Of a stretch of 64,000 nucleotides of DNA, positions 36,770 to 48,339 are shown one piece after another. Position numbers and translations under genes: made by a program. The number at the start of each line of letters is the position of its first letter. The first letter of the stretch is position 1. A model generated the notes under the pieces. That model ran no database searches. It saw only the letters and a list, made by a program, of their open reading frames with translations, and was not told where the DNA came from. Location of the stretch: assembly GCA_030549495.1 (NCBI GenBank), contig JAUIRK010000121.1, forward strand, positions 186,001 through 250,000, read 5' to 3'. The stretch is from Nectonema munidae. Its lineage: Eukaryota; Nematomorpha; Nectonematoida; Nectonematidae.

Positions 36770-38200
36770 TTTGACATCGGCTGTCATATTTAAATTATTT
36801 TGTCAGGTTTGATAAATTTTTATAAAAAAAAGGAATATAACCAGTAAACACAGCCTACTTGAAAATGGGTATATGTGTGTAAAATGCCATACACGGTAAA
36901 CTTCATCATCTCTCTATACTTTCTATTAAACGTAATTCTCTAATTCAAAAAACCGGGCCTGATCCTTTCTTTTTCGGATAAATCAATTTTTTGACAGTTT
37001 TGATTGATTTTCATAAAAAATGCATATCACCACTGAATTACGCATGCTTAAAAATGGGTATATGTGTGTAAAAAACTTTATATTATTACTTAGATAAAAA
37101 GTTTATTTTTAAGATGAGCTGTCATATAAATTAATGCTTTGATAACTTTAATTGATTTTTATAAAAAAAAATGAATATCACAGCTGAATCCAGCATTCTT
37201 GAAAATGTGTGTGTAAAAAACATTATATAATTATTTAGATAAAAAGTTTCTTTTTTGAGATGAGCTGTCATATGTAAATCACTTTTTTGAAAGGTTTGAA
37301 TGATTTTCATAAAAATGAATATCCCCACTGAATTCAGCATGCTTGAATTTTTTTGAAAATGGGTATATATGTGTAAAAAACATTATATAATTATTTAGAT
37401 AAAAAGCTTCTTTCTGAGATGATCTGTCACATTTAGATTAATTTTTTGACAGGTTTGAATGATTTTCATAAAAAATGTATATCACCACTGAATTTAGCAT
37501 ATTTGAAAATGGGTATACATGTGTAAAAAACTTTATATACTTATTTAAATAAAAAGTTCCTTTTTGAGATGAGCTGTCACATTTAGATAAATTTTTTGAC
37601 AAATTTGATTGATTTTCATAAAAAAATGAATATCACCACTGAATTTAGCATATTTGAAAATGGGTATACATGTGTAAAAAACTTTATATACTTATTTAAA
37701 TAAAAAGTTCTTTTTTGAGATGAGCTGTCACATTTAGATCAATTTTTGACAGGTTTGATTGATTTTCATAAAAAATGAATATCACCACTGAATTTAGCAT
37801 ATTTGAATAACAAACTTTATATACTTATTTAGATAAAAAGTTCCTTTTTGAGATGAGCTGTCACATTTAGATAAATTTTTTGACAGGTTTGATTGATTAT
37901 CATAAAAAATGAATATACCCACTGAATTCAGCATATTTGAAAATGGGTATACATGTGTAAAAAACTTTATATACTTATTTAGATAAAAGTTCCTTTTTGA
38001 GATTAGCTGTCACATTTAGATCAATTTTTTGACAGGTTTGATTGATTATCATAAAAAATGTATATCACCACTGAATTCAGCATATTTGAAAATGGGTATA
38101 CATGTGTAAAAAACTTTATATAATTATTTAAATAAAAAGTTCCTTTTTGAGATGAGCTGTCAAATATAAATCAATTTTTTGACAGGTTTGATTGATTTTG
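36770..38200 (+). repeat. Right tandem array of the TTAA element, copy 1
   Basis: Units of about 150 bp contain GAGATGAGCTGTCACATTTA, TTTTTTGACAGGTTTGATTG, ATATCACCACTGAATTCAGC, and AATGGGTATACATGTGTAAA. They restart near 36,775, 37,110, 37,258, 37,420, 37,567, 37,717, 37,850, 38,000 and 38,150. The central units (37.4-38.1 kb) are the most alike, as expected if unequal exchange keeps homogenising the middle. Confidence 0.85.
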
Positions 38201-38529
38201 AAAAAAATGGACATCACTACTGAATTCAGCATAGTTGAAATATATATATAACATTAAAAATATTTATAAAAACCTATTAATTTCTGAGAAAAATAGGGGG
38301 GGGGGGGGGAACTTTACGCCCCTCCCCAACACTTGAGCGAAAAAATTTTGTCCAGCACTAATAGGGTTAAAGAGATATGGATGAAAAAAGTCAAGACTTT
38401 GTTTCAAGTTTGAATAAAAGGGAAGAAAAATTATTTGAAAACGACATTTTACTTGCTGCAATTTGGATTGACGCTCATTCTCGTGTTCTTTTGAGTGAAA
38501 TTCAAAAAGAAAGAAAAAAAGGTTAAGAA

Positions 38530-39756
38530 CGCTTGTGTAATACCGCCTGATACACGAGTATTTGGAGTAACTTTTGTCTCCAATAATTCAACGAAGTTTG
38601 TGATTTAAATAAATAGAAAAACAAAAGTATGGAAAGTTAAATAGCTACATAAAACTAAATATAAAATTTATTGATTTAACAAAGAAATTTCGTGGATTAT
38701 TCATATTTCCACATTTTTAGTAAAGGAGAGAGGTGGAGATGGAAAATTTAAGCGGGTTAAACCAACGACTCTGTTATCTGCAAATTTTGATAGATAATAT
38801 GAACTAAAATAAGTTATACGTTTATTTTATGTTTATTCATTCTTCAACATACAATGAACTCAACTAAAAATAAACCTTTCCTATATATTATCATCACTAA
38901 TATAAATGAAATAGTAAAACCCAGAATGATCTAGTGAGTGACATATGGTAGAATAAAAATAACTGACAATTTTGTCTAGGAACATTTTTTTATTTATTGA
39001 AAAAATAACTCATAAGGATCGCTTTGAGAAGTTTCTCACCCACTGAAATACACTCCAACTACAACATTTTTAGATAAAAATAAATTCTATTTTTAAATGT
39101 CGGAGCTCCAATTATGAGAGGAAAAGAAATAAGAATGTTTTAACTTCGCAAAATTCTAATCCCAATAATATTAAAATATTCATCACATATAGTTCATATA
39201 GGGAAAATTTCGTTGCAACCAAATCTCGATGCAATTTCAAATAAAATACTAAAAAAGTTATTACACTAATGTATTCTATTATAAAACACAAAAATTAAAT
39301 GGTGTTGATAGAGAGTTTGGAAAAGAAACATATTAAATTACTTTTACACACTATCCGAAATTATAAGGCTTTTTTAAGTTGGGGAGAGGACTTAAGTTTA
39401 GGTTTTGGTCAAATTGGATTATTGAAAGATTTTGAAACTATACCACATTGGTATTTTATTTGGTGAATTATTTGAACGGCAACATCAAGTAGCACAGAAA
39501 ACTTTTATTGATTGCAAATCAAAGGTTCTTAATTTACAATTTTACTATTTTAGTTTTCGCATTTTTAATCTCAAATATTTTCCTACTTCAACAAATTTAA
39601 TAATTTTGAAGAGTTTTAAGAAGCATATTAATAGTTTTTTTTCCAATAAAAAATTTTTAAAAAATATAACTTTAGATAATAATAAAAGAAAAGTATTAAA
39701 ATTTATATATTAAAGAAAAATAATTGAAATTTGCGATTTGGTCTAAGAGAAGAACA
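38530..39756. other. AT-rich stretch, nothing assigned
   Basis: No gene recognised. A 93-codon frame at 39,432-39,713 has the same composition as its surroundings and no motif. Confidence 0.4.
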
Positions 39757-39796
39757 CTTCACCCCACCCATTTGCTCCCCTCTGACGCCATTCCTG
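39757..39796 (-). mobile_element. Lone hAT-type end
   Basis: Reverse complement CAGGAATGGCGTCAGAGGGG is a hAT-like terminus. The opposite end was not found within the preceding kilobase. Confidence 0.35.
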
Positions 39797-39811
39797 AAAA
39801 TGAATGAAGAT

Positions 39812-39962
39812 ATGGTACCGTAGGGTGTTTTCATCGAAAAGGCACAATTGCGCCTCTTGTATCGAATTATGAGGAAAATAAGCTTGATGAAGGATCGAAC
39901 CCAAGACCTTGAGTTATCGAATGCGGCATCTAACCAACCATACTCACGCCCCTTGATCCTTG
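39812..39962 (-). mobile_element. tRNA-derived SINE, copy 2
   Basis: On the minus strand: GGGGCGTGAGTATGGTTGGT, TAGATG (A-box region), CATTCGATAACTCAAGGTCT, B box GGTTCGATCC (complement at 39,892-39,901), then a body with GATACAAGAGGCGCAATTGT. It matches copy 1 at 10.7 kb through head and body. This copy has the better A box. The two copies are inverted relative to each other and 29 kb apart. Confidence 0.75.
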
Positions 39963-39969
39963 AGATAGA

Positions 39970-41172
39970 GATTTTTTAAGGCAGTTGCCTATTTACAAAG
40001 GATTTCGTAGCATTAGATTCAATATATGATATGTGCGCATACAAAACCCAAGGAGTGCATACTTTATATCATTGTTAAGATTGTTTTTCCTAAGCTTTTT
40101 TGCGAAAATCAATGAAAGAAAAAGTCTAATTCTGGTATAAAAGATAGCAAATTGGATTAGAAAGTTTGACACTTTACTTTGTAATGAAATTATGCTTTAT
40201 TACTGTCATCAATAATGACAATACAATTATCGCTTTAATTGCATTTGCCGTTTGCTAAAGCTGAAGCCAATATAATAAATATGTGTTTATTTTGGTGCGT
40301 CGTATTAATTATTTAAATAGAGCAAGAAATTCAATTAAATTTGATTAAATTTTCTCATCTTGTTACTTCTTCGCATAGACTCCAGGATACGCGTCAAACA
40401 TACCAACTCCTTACACACGCATATTTCCTATAATACATAGTCTAGTTGGGAAACATAAATTCACTGAATGGAGAGTACACTACAAAAGCTATATCCTATA
40501 TAGCCAAGGTATAAACAAGGCAGGTATATTCTTTACTGAGAATCGAGCTGCATGCATATATGTTTGCGTAAACAAACACAAATCTTTCCGCCAATAATAT
40601 TTAAGTATAAACAATTTTCCTTGAATCTCTCGTTTAAAATATATAGAAAATGTCCAGCTAAGCAAATATATACACTTAAATGGGTGCTAGAAAAACATCA
40701 GAAAACTCGGTCTTGGAATACTTCGTCTCAAATTCACATTGAATATTAAAGTCTGAAATTGTAGGAAAATGATGAAGTTCTTTAAAAAGCTTCAGAAAGG
40801 GAAATAAAATGTATAATTCCTTACTTAATAATATTAAACTAATTTTTTTTATTGAGTTTGAAAATATTTGATTCTTTTGTTGAGAGAAGATATGTATTGA
40901 ATTACACACCTTTTACAAATAAGAGTTCCAAAATAAAACTCAACTTTTAAAACTATTTTTTAGTTTTAAGCAAAAAATTAAAAAATTCTAACTGAAAATT
41001 TATTTATTTATATAGTTTAGAACTATATGAATTCTGATTTTTTTAAGAGTTGTAGAGAACTGTAAAAGTTTTCCAACCCTAATTTGTTGGTTATCGATCG
41101 GAACTCACCGCTATAATGAAGTAGAAGCAATCAAGTTTGAAAGATATTCGCTAAATCTGCTTAGCATTGCTG
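39970..41172. other. AT-rich stretch, nothing assigned
   Basis: No gene or transposon end recognised. Confidence 0.4.
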
Positions 41173-41180
41173 CTCTAAAC

Positions 41181-42004
41181 TAGTGCTCTGCGCGGGGCGG
41201 ACAACCCGCACGGGTTTTGCAGGACCCATACCCGCAGGGCGGACGTGGGTTGTCCACAACAACATTTTTGCGGGGCGGGGCGGGTGCGGGTTAGTGCATA
41301 ATTGCCTTTTTGGAAATAGCTTATTTTTATTTCTATGTGTTACGTATATTGGAAAGAGATTTGCATTGAGTAAAAGTTATGTGATGAAGTGAAATCGTAA
41401 TTGAAATAGAAAGATAGAGCAGGTTTGATTAGCGTGATTGGTGCGTGTACAAGAGAAGAAGGAGAAAAATCAAATAATAGAATGTCAAATTTTTGATATA
41501 TCCATTAAAAAATATTATTCAATAATAATTCATTTTTTTGTTGTTTTCTTTCAATGCAAGCCAAAAATACAAATTTGGAAAATCAAAGGGCTATAGTCTT
41601 TTGTGATTCTATTTTGAAAATTTTAAATATTACAATTGTTGATGAGACAATTTGTTTATTCAGATTACACAACTTGTCAAAAAAAATTTTTTTCAGACAA
41701 AAACTTATTTATAAAAAAATTAATAATATATTTAAAAGTAGTATAGTATATCTAAAAAATTTTTTCCAAGCATGTTAAGGATATAAATAACATTTAATTA
41801 GCTTTGTATTATTTCGATAAAATGGGGGTCGGGTGCGGGTGCAAATTGATAAATGCGGGGCGGGTGCGGGTTCAAATTGAAAAAATGCAGGGCTGGGCGG
41901 AGCGGGTGCAAATTGATATAATGCGGGGCGGGGAGGATGAAAATTGACTAATTGCGGGGCGGGGCGGGTGCGGACAACTTTTTACAACCCGCACAGGGCT
42001 CTAC
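41181..42004. mobile_element. hAT element with GC-rich subterminal arrays and exact 8-bp duplication
   Basis: The ends TAGTGCTCTGCGCGGGGC and (reverse complement) TAGAGCCCTGTGCGGGTT are inverted repeats. CTCTAAAC flanks them at 41,173-41,180 and 42,005-42,012, an exact 8-bp duplication. Just inside lie GC-rich repeats: GCGGGGCGGGGCGGGTGCGG and variants about three times on the left (41,190-41,300). On the right (41,820-41,980) they recur about five times, at about 35-bp spacing, each separated by AAATTGA-type spacers. The 500-bp AT-rich centre holds a 74-codon frame (41,554-41,778) with no recognised motif. Probably non-autonomous and fairly young. Confidence 0.85.
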
Positions 42005-42012
42005 TCTAAACA

Positions 42013-43400
42013 CACTTCTCTTATTTCAAACAAAAGTTGCTATAACTTTAAAAAGAAAGAAGCTGGCCCTGGTACTTGACCGGTGGGAAGAAGTAAAGTT
42101 TTTCTTGAGTTTGTATAACAGGAGGACCTACTGTCTGTCTTCAGTTTCTTCACTAAAAAGCTTATCTTACTGATATTTTTAAACTCTGGATGAATTAAAT
42201 AAGACATTACAGAGACACAGGAGGAAGGTGATTGCGCACACCAATCCCTTTGTCTTAATTCCGTTTTCTACAACGTGACTTTGTTATTATGGATTTTCAA
42301 CTTTAACTCATAATCGAGCCCAAGAAACGCACCCCTATATATTAAAACACTGATGCAAAAAAAGCAACATCATCTAGTTACCTAATCTAATTCTAATGTT
42401 GACGAGCAAACAAAAGTTGTTTTAGTTATTAACAAAAGCTGTCCATCCCCTTTACCATGTAATTATATGTTTAACCAGGTTACTATCAAAAAAATGACAA
42501 ATCAAAAATGGGACAAAAATTGACACTCTTTCAATTAAATTGGGCTCTAAGGAGTGATAAATCAAAGGAGTGGTGACAAATCAAAGGTTAGTTACATTGT
42601 TCATTAGTTAGTTAATGAGTTAGATAGTTAATTAATTAGTTAATTTGGTTAATTAGTTATCCAGGTAGTTACTGTTAGAGTTATTGTTGAAGGGTTCTAT
42701 TAAAATTTTGAGATATATTTTGTCACTCTTTTGTCATGTAACTCCTTTGATTTGTCGCTCTTAAGAAGTTCGGTATTTTTTGTCAATCTGTTTTCATGGC
42801 GTCCTTTTTAAAATATATATACCATTTTCCCATTGAATTCGCCCTTTTTCATATTGAATTCCTCCATTTTCACATTGAATTCATCGTCAAATTTTATCAA
42901 TAAATTTTTTTTATTTGAAATTTGTATGTCAATTTAAAATAGTGAAAAAAACAAAATTAACAAAATTGATAAAATAAAAATGAACTAACTTTGATAAATA
43001 TTCCAGAAAAGTTTTGTTTAATTTACTGTGCAAGCAAAATTTATTTCAATGATGTTTATTAAGTTGGGGAAATAATTGTTTTGAATGTTTTTTGAAATTT
43101 AAAATTTTTATAAGTAAAAAACTAAATTAAAATACAGATTTTAACTGAGTATAATAAACTTTCTCAAATTTTATAAGCGTTTTCATCAAAAAAAAGGAAT
43201 AAAAATAGGTTATTTTGACTTTAAGCATAATTTTTCAAAATAAATTTTGTTTCAAAATTAAATTATCATAATTAGTTATATTCCAAATAAATAATTAACA
43301 AATTCAAATTATATACAATAAAAAAGTAAATTTTATATAACAAAATAAAATGAAAATTGATATATAAAAATTAAACATAAACTAAAATTTGTTCTTATTC
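42013..43400. other. Non-coding; imperfect hairpin at 42,480-42,800
   Basis: GTGACAAATCAAAGG and close variants occur in direct order at about 42,550-42,590. They recur inverted at about 42,740-42,760 (CCTTTGATTTGTCGCTC), giving an imperfect hairpin with a GTTAGTTAAT-rich loop. At 42,830-42,890 three 21-bp units around GAATTC repeat. The rest is AT-rich without features. Confidence 0.4.
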
Positions 43401-43409
43401 AATTAAAAA

Positions 43410-44121
43410 TTTCAATACATTCTTTTCAAGCTTTTACAAGTATTCTGAATTTAGTGGTGAATTTTTACCGAAAATCAATCAAAACTGCCAAAAAATTATT
43501 TAAATATGACAGCTCATGTCAAGATAAAAAAAAATTTTTTGAAATACACCTAAAAAGTTTTTTACGATTACTTTTCCCATTTTCAAGTTATGTTGAATTT
43601 AGTGATGATGTTTTATTTTATGAAAAATAAACCAGTTGTGTCAAATAAATTAATCAAACCTCTCAATCAATTGTAAAAATATAAACTTCAAAATAAATGT
43701 TACTTGTAGTATTTCTTTGCTAATTATTTCTTAATTTATTTAATAGACTAACTTTTGTTGAATATTTCAACTTTCAATAAATTAGGTATTCCTATAGGAC
43801 CTCCATTATTTTGGATACAAATTTTGTTATCAGTTTGTAGTTTCTACATCATTTCTTTTATACTTTATACAATATCTAATTTTGCTATTCATTCTATGAT
43901 GATCCTTTCTTGGTCGCTCTACTTTCATTAAAAATCTTACAACTTTCCTATTAGAGAAATTTGTTGATGATCTTATGATTTTTTATCAATAACATGTGAT
44001 TTATTACTAGGAAACTTGAAAAAGTATTCAGCCTGAATATTTATTAACCAATCCCAATTCAAAATTTATTTTTCTCAGAATCATTAATACAAAAAATTAT
44101 CTACTTCATAATCTAAAAGAC
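43410..44121 (-). mobile_element. Older inverted copy of the array-bearing TTAA element, first part
   Basis: Read on the minus strand this matches copy 2. The first 270 bp (43,410-43,690) correspond to right-array units (CTGAATTTAGTGGTGA, GACAGCTCAT). 43,715-44,112 follow the shared middle: GCTATTCATTCTATGATGAT, GATCCTTTCTTGGT, CAGCCTGAATATTTATTAAC. It is much more diverged than copies 1 and 2 are from each other. It breaks off exactly at CTAAAAGAC, where another element begins, and resumes at 51,723. Confidence 0.75.
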
Positions 44122-44559
44122 GGGCGTGACTTTTTACCCAAACTCTTTTCAAAAAGTAAAAATAATTGAACTGTTTGATTATTTTGAAAGATTAGAGCGT
44201 TTTTCACATTTTTTACAATTATTTTTAAGCTTTTAAGTGAAATATAAGTTTTTATATGGCATTTTTGGATTTTTCACTTTTAGTTAAGCCATTTTGGAGC
44301 ATCTTTTGCTCCAGTTATATTTATATAACTTATTGGTAGGAGATAACTAAGCACTTTCCAAGATTAGTTCATATGCTTGCGAGAATTGCTGGATAAAGGC
44401 GAAATAGAGAGTAGTATTAATGGAGCGACGTCTAAAATAGATAAGTTAATTTAATTTAGATTGGGAATTCATATTTAATGGTTGTTCGTATGACGCTGTG
44501 TTGAGAAAAGGCGTTTGTCTAAATAGTTAATGAGATTGGATTAGATTTTGGGAGGTGTT

Positions 44560-47493
44560 GAGAATAGGTTCTATTGAGTATATATAAATGTGGAAATGAG
44601 ATGAATGATATTGGGGTGGGATAGAAGTGGTAATAGGGAGGAAGAGAGATCTGAGAAGTGTAGTAGTATATTATTATCAATGATTTTAAATGTGTTGAGG
44701 GGAGAATATTGGGCAGTGGAGGATGATGTGGATAGGAATTTCAAAAAGGGTTGGAATGTAGTTTTATGTTGAAAAGGTATGCATAGCATGGGCAATGTGC
44801 GCTGAACCATCGTATTATGTTACGTGGAAGTGTAAAAGTCGTATTCAGAGTGAATTGGGCTAAACAGGAAGGTATGTTGTTAAGCCATTCATTTGTGATT
44901 GAGTTATTTCGGAATGGTTCGAAAATTGATAAAGGGAAAGATGGGTTTAGAAAGCATTGTGAAGATGAGAGGGTGGACTTTGATATGTGGTCGACTAAGA
45001 AGCTTTCAAAAGAAGATGAATGAGAGAGACACCAAAAGAATTTGATTGTAAAGTGTTTACCAAAGTTGATTAGTTTTTCAGCTAGGCTTTGTGTGGATTA
45101 TAGGAGAGATTTTGTAGTCAATTTGAAGATCTTTTATTGTGTTCTGTGAATCTGTGTAGAAAGTGATATAATTGTAGTTGGATTTGAAGAAAATAAGGTT
45201 GGCTGTGATATATCATGCTTTTAAGAATGCTAAGAGTTCGGTTTCATACGATCAAGTGGATTGTCCGTAAGTATGTGCTGTATGTGAAACAGTTGGCGAG
45301 TATTGTAATTGAAGAGGGCATATGCGGCAGCTGAATGTATTAGATTTTGATTCGGCGGTCAAAACTGAAAGATGGTGTTGAACGTTGGAGATGCGCTGAT
45401 GAGCGATAGAATTTAGTGAGATAATTTTGTGGTGGCAAATGTTAGTCGTATATGGAGTTATTTGCGAAGGATGAATCAGATAGAAGGGGTGTAGTTTCGG
45501 GAAACTAGGTTATGAGCCATTTGGGGTATATACTGTTCGATGAGAGAGTTGAAAAGGCAAGCGATGGGGAAGTGTGGGCTGAGTGGAAGTTTGCAAAGTT
45601 GTGTGGAGTAGGTGTTGTGTAGAAGGACTTTAGGTACTTTTTAATGATATTTTTCTTGAGATATAGATGTAATGGCAAGGTGTGCGTGAAGAATTCAAGT
45701 TTTGATGCAGAAATTGTGTGGAATGCATTGGTGATGGTGAGGGCGCAGAGGGGATGTATTTTTTTTAGATAAAATAGGAAGCTCTGGAATTTGACGGGAA
45801 TAGGGTGGAGTGGGTAATTGATATGAGTGCAAGTGTGATCGTTAGAGAACAAATTTGAGAGTGATGCAAGGTGTTTTTGTGTGTAAGTTTGTTGATGATA
45901 GCCCATGGGTTTGATGGTGTTTGATTGCAGAAATTTGTCCATGATTGTTTTTTGGCGTGTTTGATTTCTGGTTCGAGGGATAGGTATTGAATTGAATGTT
46001 TTTATGGGATTTGTTTTGCCTCAGGTTTTTTAATGCTTTACGAACGAGTTTTTTGATGTAATTTAATGTTTTGTTCCAGAATGGAGCATGCTGTCTCTTA
46101 GATGTGTGGTTTGTAGGAGTTGCTGCATGAATACTAGCTGTAATAGATTTGTTAAGGTGGAGTGCAGATTCTTCAAGTTTTTCAGTTTAGTTTGTAACGA
46201 GTGTGGTTTTGCTTAGTCTGGATTCAAGATTGAGGAAGAAAGAGGTCCAAAAAATTTTTATACCATATTTAGGGCTGGGATTATTAGAATATTTACTCAT
46301 AATTTCAATTTGGTATGTAATGTATGTGTGATCGGATGCTGATGGAGTATCTGATATTTGCCAGCTGGGAATGATATACGATGGGTTTCAAAAATCACCT
46401 GGGAATGATGTTTCAGTAGAGGTGACAGTTAAGTCGATATGTGATTGGTAGATATTTTTAAATGATGTCTTCTGAAAGTAAATGTTTTATTGTTGTCGAT
46501 CACTGTGAGGTTATTGGAGGTTAAGAATTCCAGTGTTTGCAGGCCGCGTGTATTTTGTTTTGTGTCCCAAAGGAAGGATCTGGGATTTAAGTCAGTGGAT
46601 ATGACTATATTACAGATATGGTTGAGGCTTTGTTTGATTTTTCTGAGAGATAATGCAAAATTGTTTGGTATAGGATGTGTAAGAGAAGGTTGAGGGTAAA
46701 AATAGCAAAAAGTAGTGGTTTAGAACATGATGGTACTAAATTAAATACGAAATTTGAGTTAGAGTAATGGAATAGTGGTGATTTTGAATTGAATTTTTTA
46801 TTAGTATGAAGGCAGAGTAATCTGGAAGTATGTGTATTAATTTATAATTTAAAATTTGGCGTGGAATGTAGATGTAGGGTTCTTTGATAGATATTATATC
46901 GTAAGTATCAGAGTAGAGGATATTATGGAGGTTATCCCAGGTGGTTTTTGAATGATTTAGGTTAATATGAAGTATGGTTAGAATAATTGGCTAATGTGTG
47001 TTTAGGTTTAGTAGTAATAAATTCTTTGTGTTTTATGTAGAAGGAACAAAGTTCTGATGTAGCTAAATGAGGTTGTTTGCAGTTGATGCAACAAATCTTG
47101 CTTGTGTCCGTTCAGTAAGATGGAAGAAAGTGTTATGTGTCCTTGATGCCCGCATTGTGCGCAGTTTCGTCGAGTGGCGTGGGATTTTGAGGATGTGTTG
47201 TTGAGGCAATTCTCACAATGTTTTACTTTAGGTTTCATTGCATTGAGTGTTAATAAAGAGTGATTCAAAAATATTTTGGGTTGGCTGATTAAATATTGAT
47301 AAGTAGCTTTGTTGTTTCGTTCTAGTGTGATGGTGTAAGAGTACAGTTCTGTTTTCCTAATTTGAGTGGGATTTTCGAGTTTGCTCAAGTTGTTTATTTG
47401 TGGGTTTTGTTCATCGATTAATTTGGTGATTTCGATTAATGGTATATCAATGCGAACACCACGTAGAATAAATTTAGGTTTGAAAGGGTGCAT
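44560..47493 (-). pseudogene. R1/LOA-like LINE relic
   Basis: On the minus strand, 47,493-47,008 is an ORF1 end with a CCHC-like knuckle (KHCENCLNN, CAQCGHQGH). From about 46,985 an endonuclease begins LHINLNHSKTTWDNL with YDIISIKEPYI. This resembles the LQINLNHS...IQEPY wording of R1/LOA-type LINEs. Later STDLNPRSFLWDTK with LEFLTSNNLTVID matches the DFN block. Past about 45.3 kb decayed phrases end at about 44,780 with SAHCPCYAYLF, like the TGHGxFxxYL motif near the C-terminus after RNase H. The reverse transcriptase core was not recognised, and the spacing suggests it was deleted. The coding strand is unusually poor in G: the plus strand reads almost entirely as A, G and T. Confidence 0.6.
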
Positions 47494-47734
47494 GTCTATT
47501 GCCTTCCTTTGTTCAAAATAGTAGTTTTGGCTGTTTTTTCTGTTCTACGTTTTTGAATTGAAAATACATTGCGCCGAAATGAGAAGATCTAGAATTAATT
47601 TAATAAACGATGTATATTAATTAATTTCCCAAGTTATGCCCTATATTAATTAAATATGAATTAATAATTAATTTAATTTAATTAATTTAAATAATGGGCA
47701 TGACTAAAACATGCCGCCACACCAATTTACATGC

Positions 47735-47810
47735 CGACAACTATTTGAAAGGATATAAAAACTTGTTTTAATGTCTAAAAAATTGGAAATGCTTCTAGAG
47801 ATCAAAATAT
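47735..47810 (+). repeat. Left arm of a near-perfect 75-bp inverted repeat
   Basis: CGACAACTATTTGAAAGGAT through GAGATCAAAATAT is repeated in reverse complement at 51,463-51,540 with no difference seen by eye. The arms now bracket TTAA element copy 2. Without it they would be only about 320 bp apart, so they formed a hairpin before that insertion. Confidence 0.8.
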
Positions 47811-48339
47811 TAAAAAAATATTGACTTTTTGTTTTTCAAAACTTTTAAATATTCAAAAAACTAAATTTTTTCAATTTTCTCAGGGATTTTATTTTTTTAC
47901 ATTTAATTCCGTCCCATTTTCTGATGGATTTTAACCCTATTAGTGCTGGGGGCGTAAAACGCCCCCCCCCTTAACTAAAAATTAATTGTAGAAAATTGGC
48001 TGAATCATATCCCTTCAAATTTTGTGACTTTTCCCAAAATCGCTAGCTGCATCTTTTGAAACCATTTTCATGGTAGTTGAATGCCCCTTTCATGTCCAAA
48101 ACTGTCAATCAAAATCAAAAATTAAAATTTTTCAGCAAAATTTTGACATTATCTGTACTTAACCTTATAACTTAGGATCTATATTATATAATACCTTGAA
48201 AATTTATAATTATATACAGTTTGGAACGCATAACACTTTATATATTTAATTTTTTCAATAATCATGGCTACTTTTTAGAAAATGTCATACAAAATTTTCA
48301 TTGATCAAAAATATATCTAATTAAATATACCTTCAAATT

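Larger units (their letters stand above)
34204..38366 (+). mobile_element. TTAA element with two 150-bp tandem arrays, copy 1
   Basis: It is flanked by TTAA at 34,200-34,203 and 38,367-38,370. The right end reads CCAGCACTAATAGGG. The left begins CCCTATT and has lost part of the terminal repeat seen in copy 2. CCC termini and TTAA duplication are the piggyBac signature. Parts: left leader; left array about 34,560-35,510 (6-7 units near 150 bp); unique middle about 35,520-36,640; right array about 36,770-38,200 (8-9 units near 150 bp); G-rich end with a 14-G run at 38,296-38,309. The middle has no open transposase, only phrases such as KEVPLLQMKKSIAYHLGLQL that could be decayed piggyBac coding. 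It interrupts the hAT coding region, so it is younger than that hAT. Confidence 0.85.
33020..38526 (+). pseudogene. BED-finger hAT transposase relic split by a TTAA element
   Basis: Order of parts: BED zinc finger (about 33,040-33,150, ending SSNLKRHLQIYHK); core block with FLGITVQFW (33,528 on) and TEKVLALVDTHSYKDANN; GCVVDNAANMARTVKLL at about 33,683-33,735, the catalytic Asp block; MRCVEHTLQLGVVDGLKN (33,810 on); then LKRRSELKTFIQDLALHEVE and ITPGEIFLKWRKTIFDL up to 34,199. Coding resumes past the insertion at about 38,380 (DEKSQDFVSSLNKREEKLFE, then LLAAIWIDAHSRVLLS) to TAA at 38,524-38,526. Several frame shifts occur. The final dimerisation motif is absent, so the 3' part was lost. Terminal repeats were not found. 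Confidence 0.8.

Noticed and set aside
36480-38200. CRISPR-like regular spacing
   Set aside because: Units of about 150 bp repeat throughout their length with no variable spacers, and the context is a eukaryotic transposon; these are tandem repeats.
39432-39713. 93-codon frame rich in Phe, Lys and Asn
   Set aside because: Composition equals that of AT-rich non-coding DNA and no motif is present.
41554-41778. 74-codon frame inside the hAT element at 41.2-42.0 kb
   Set aside because: No hAT transposase motif (BED finger, DNAANM, dimerisation tail) can be read, so it was not called a transposase.
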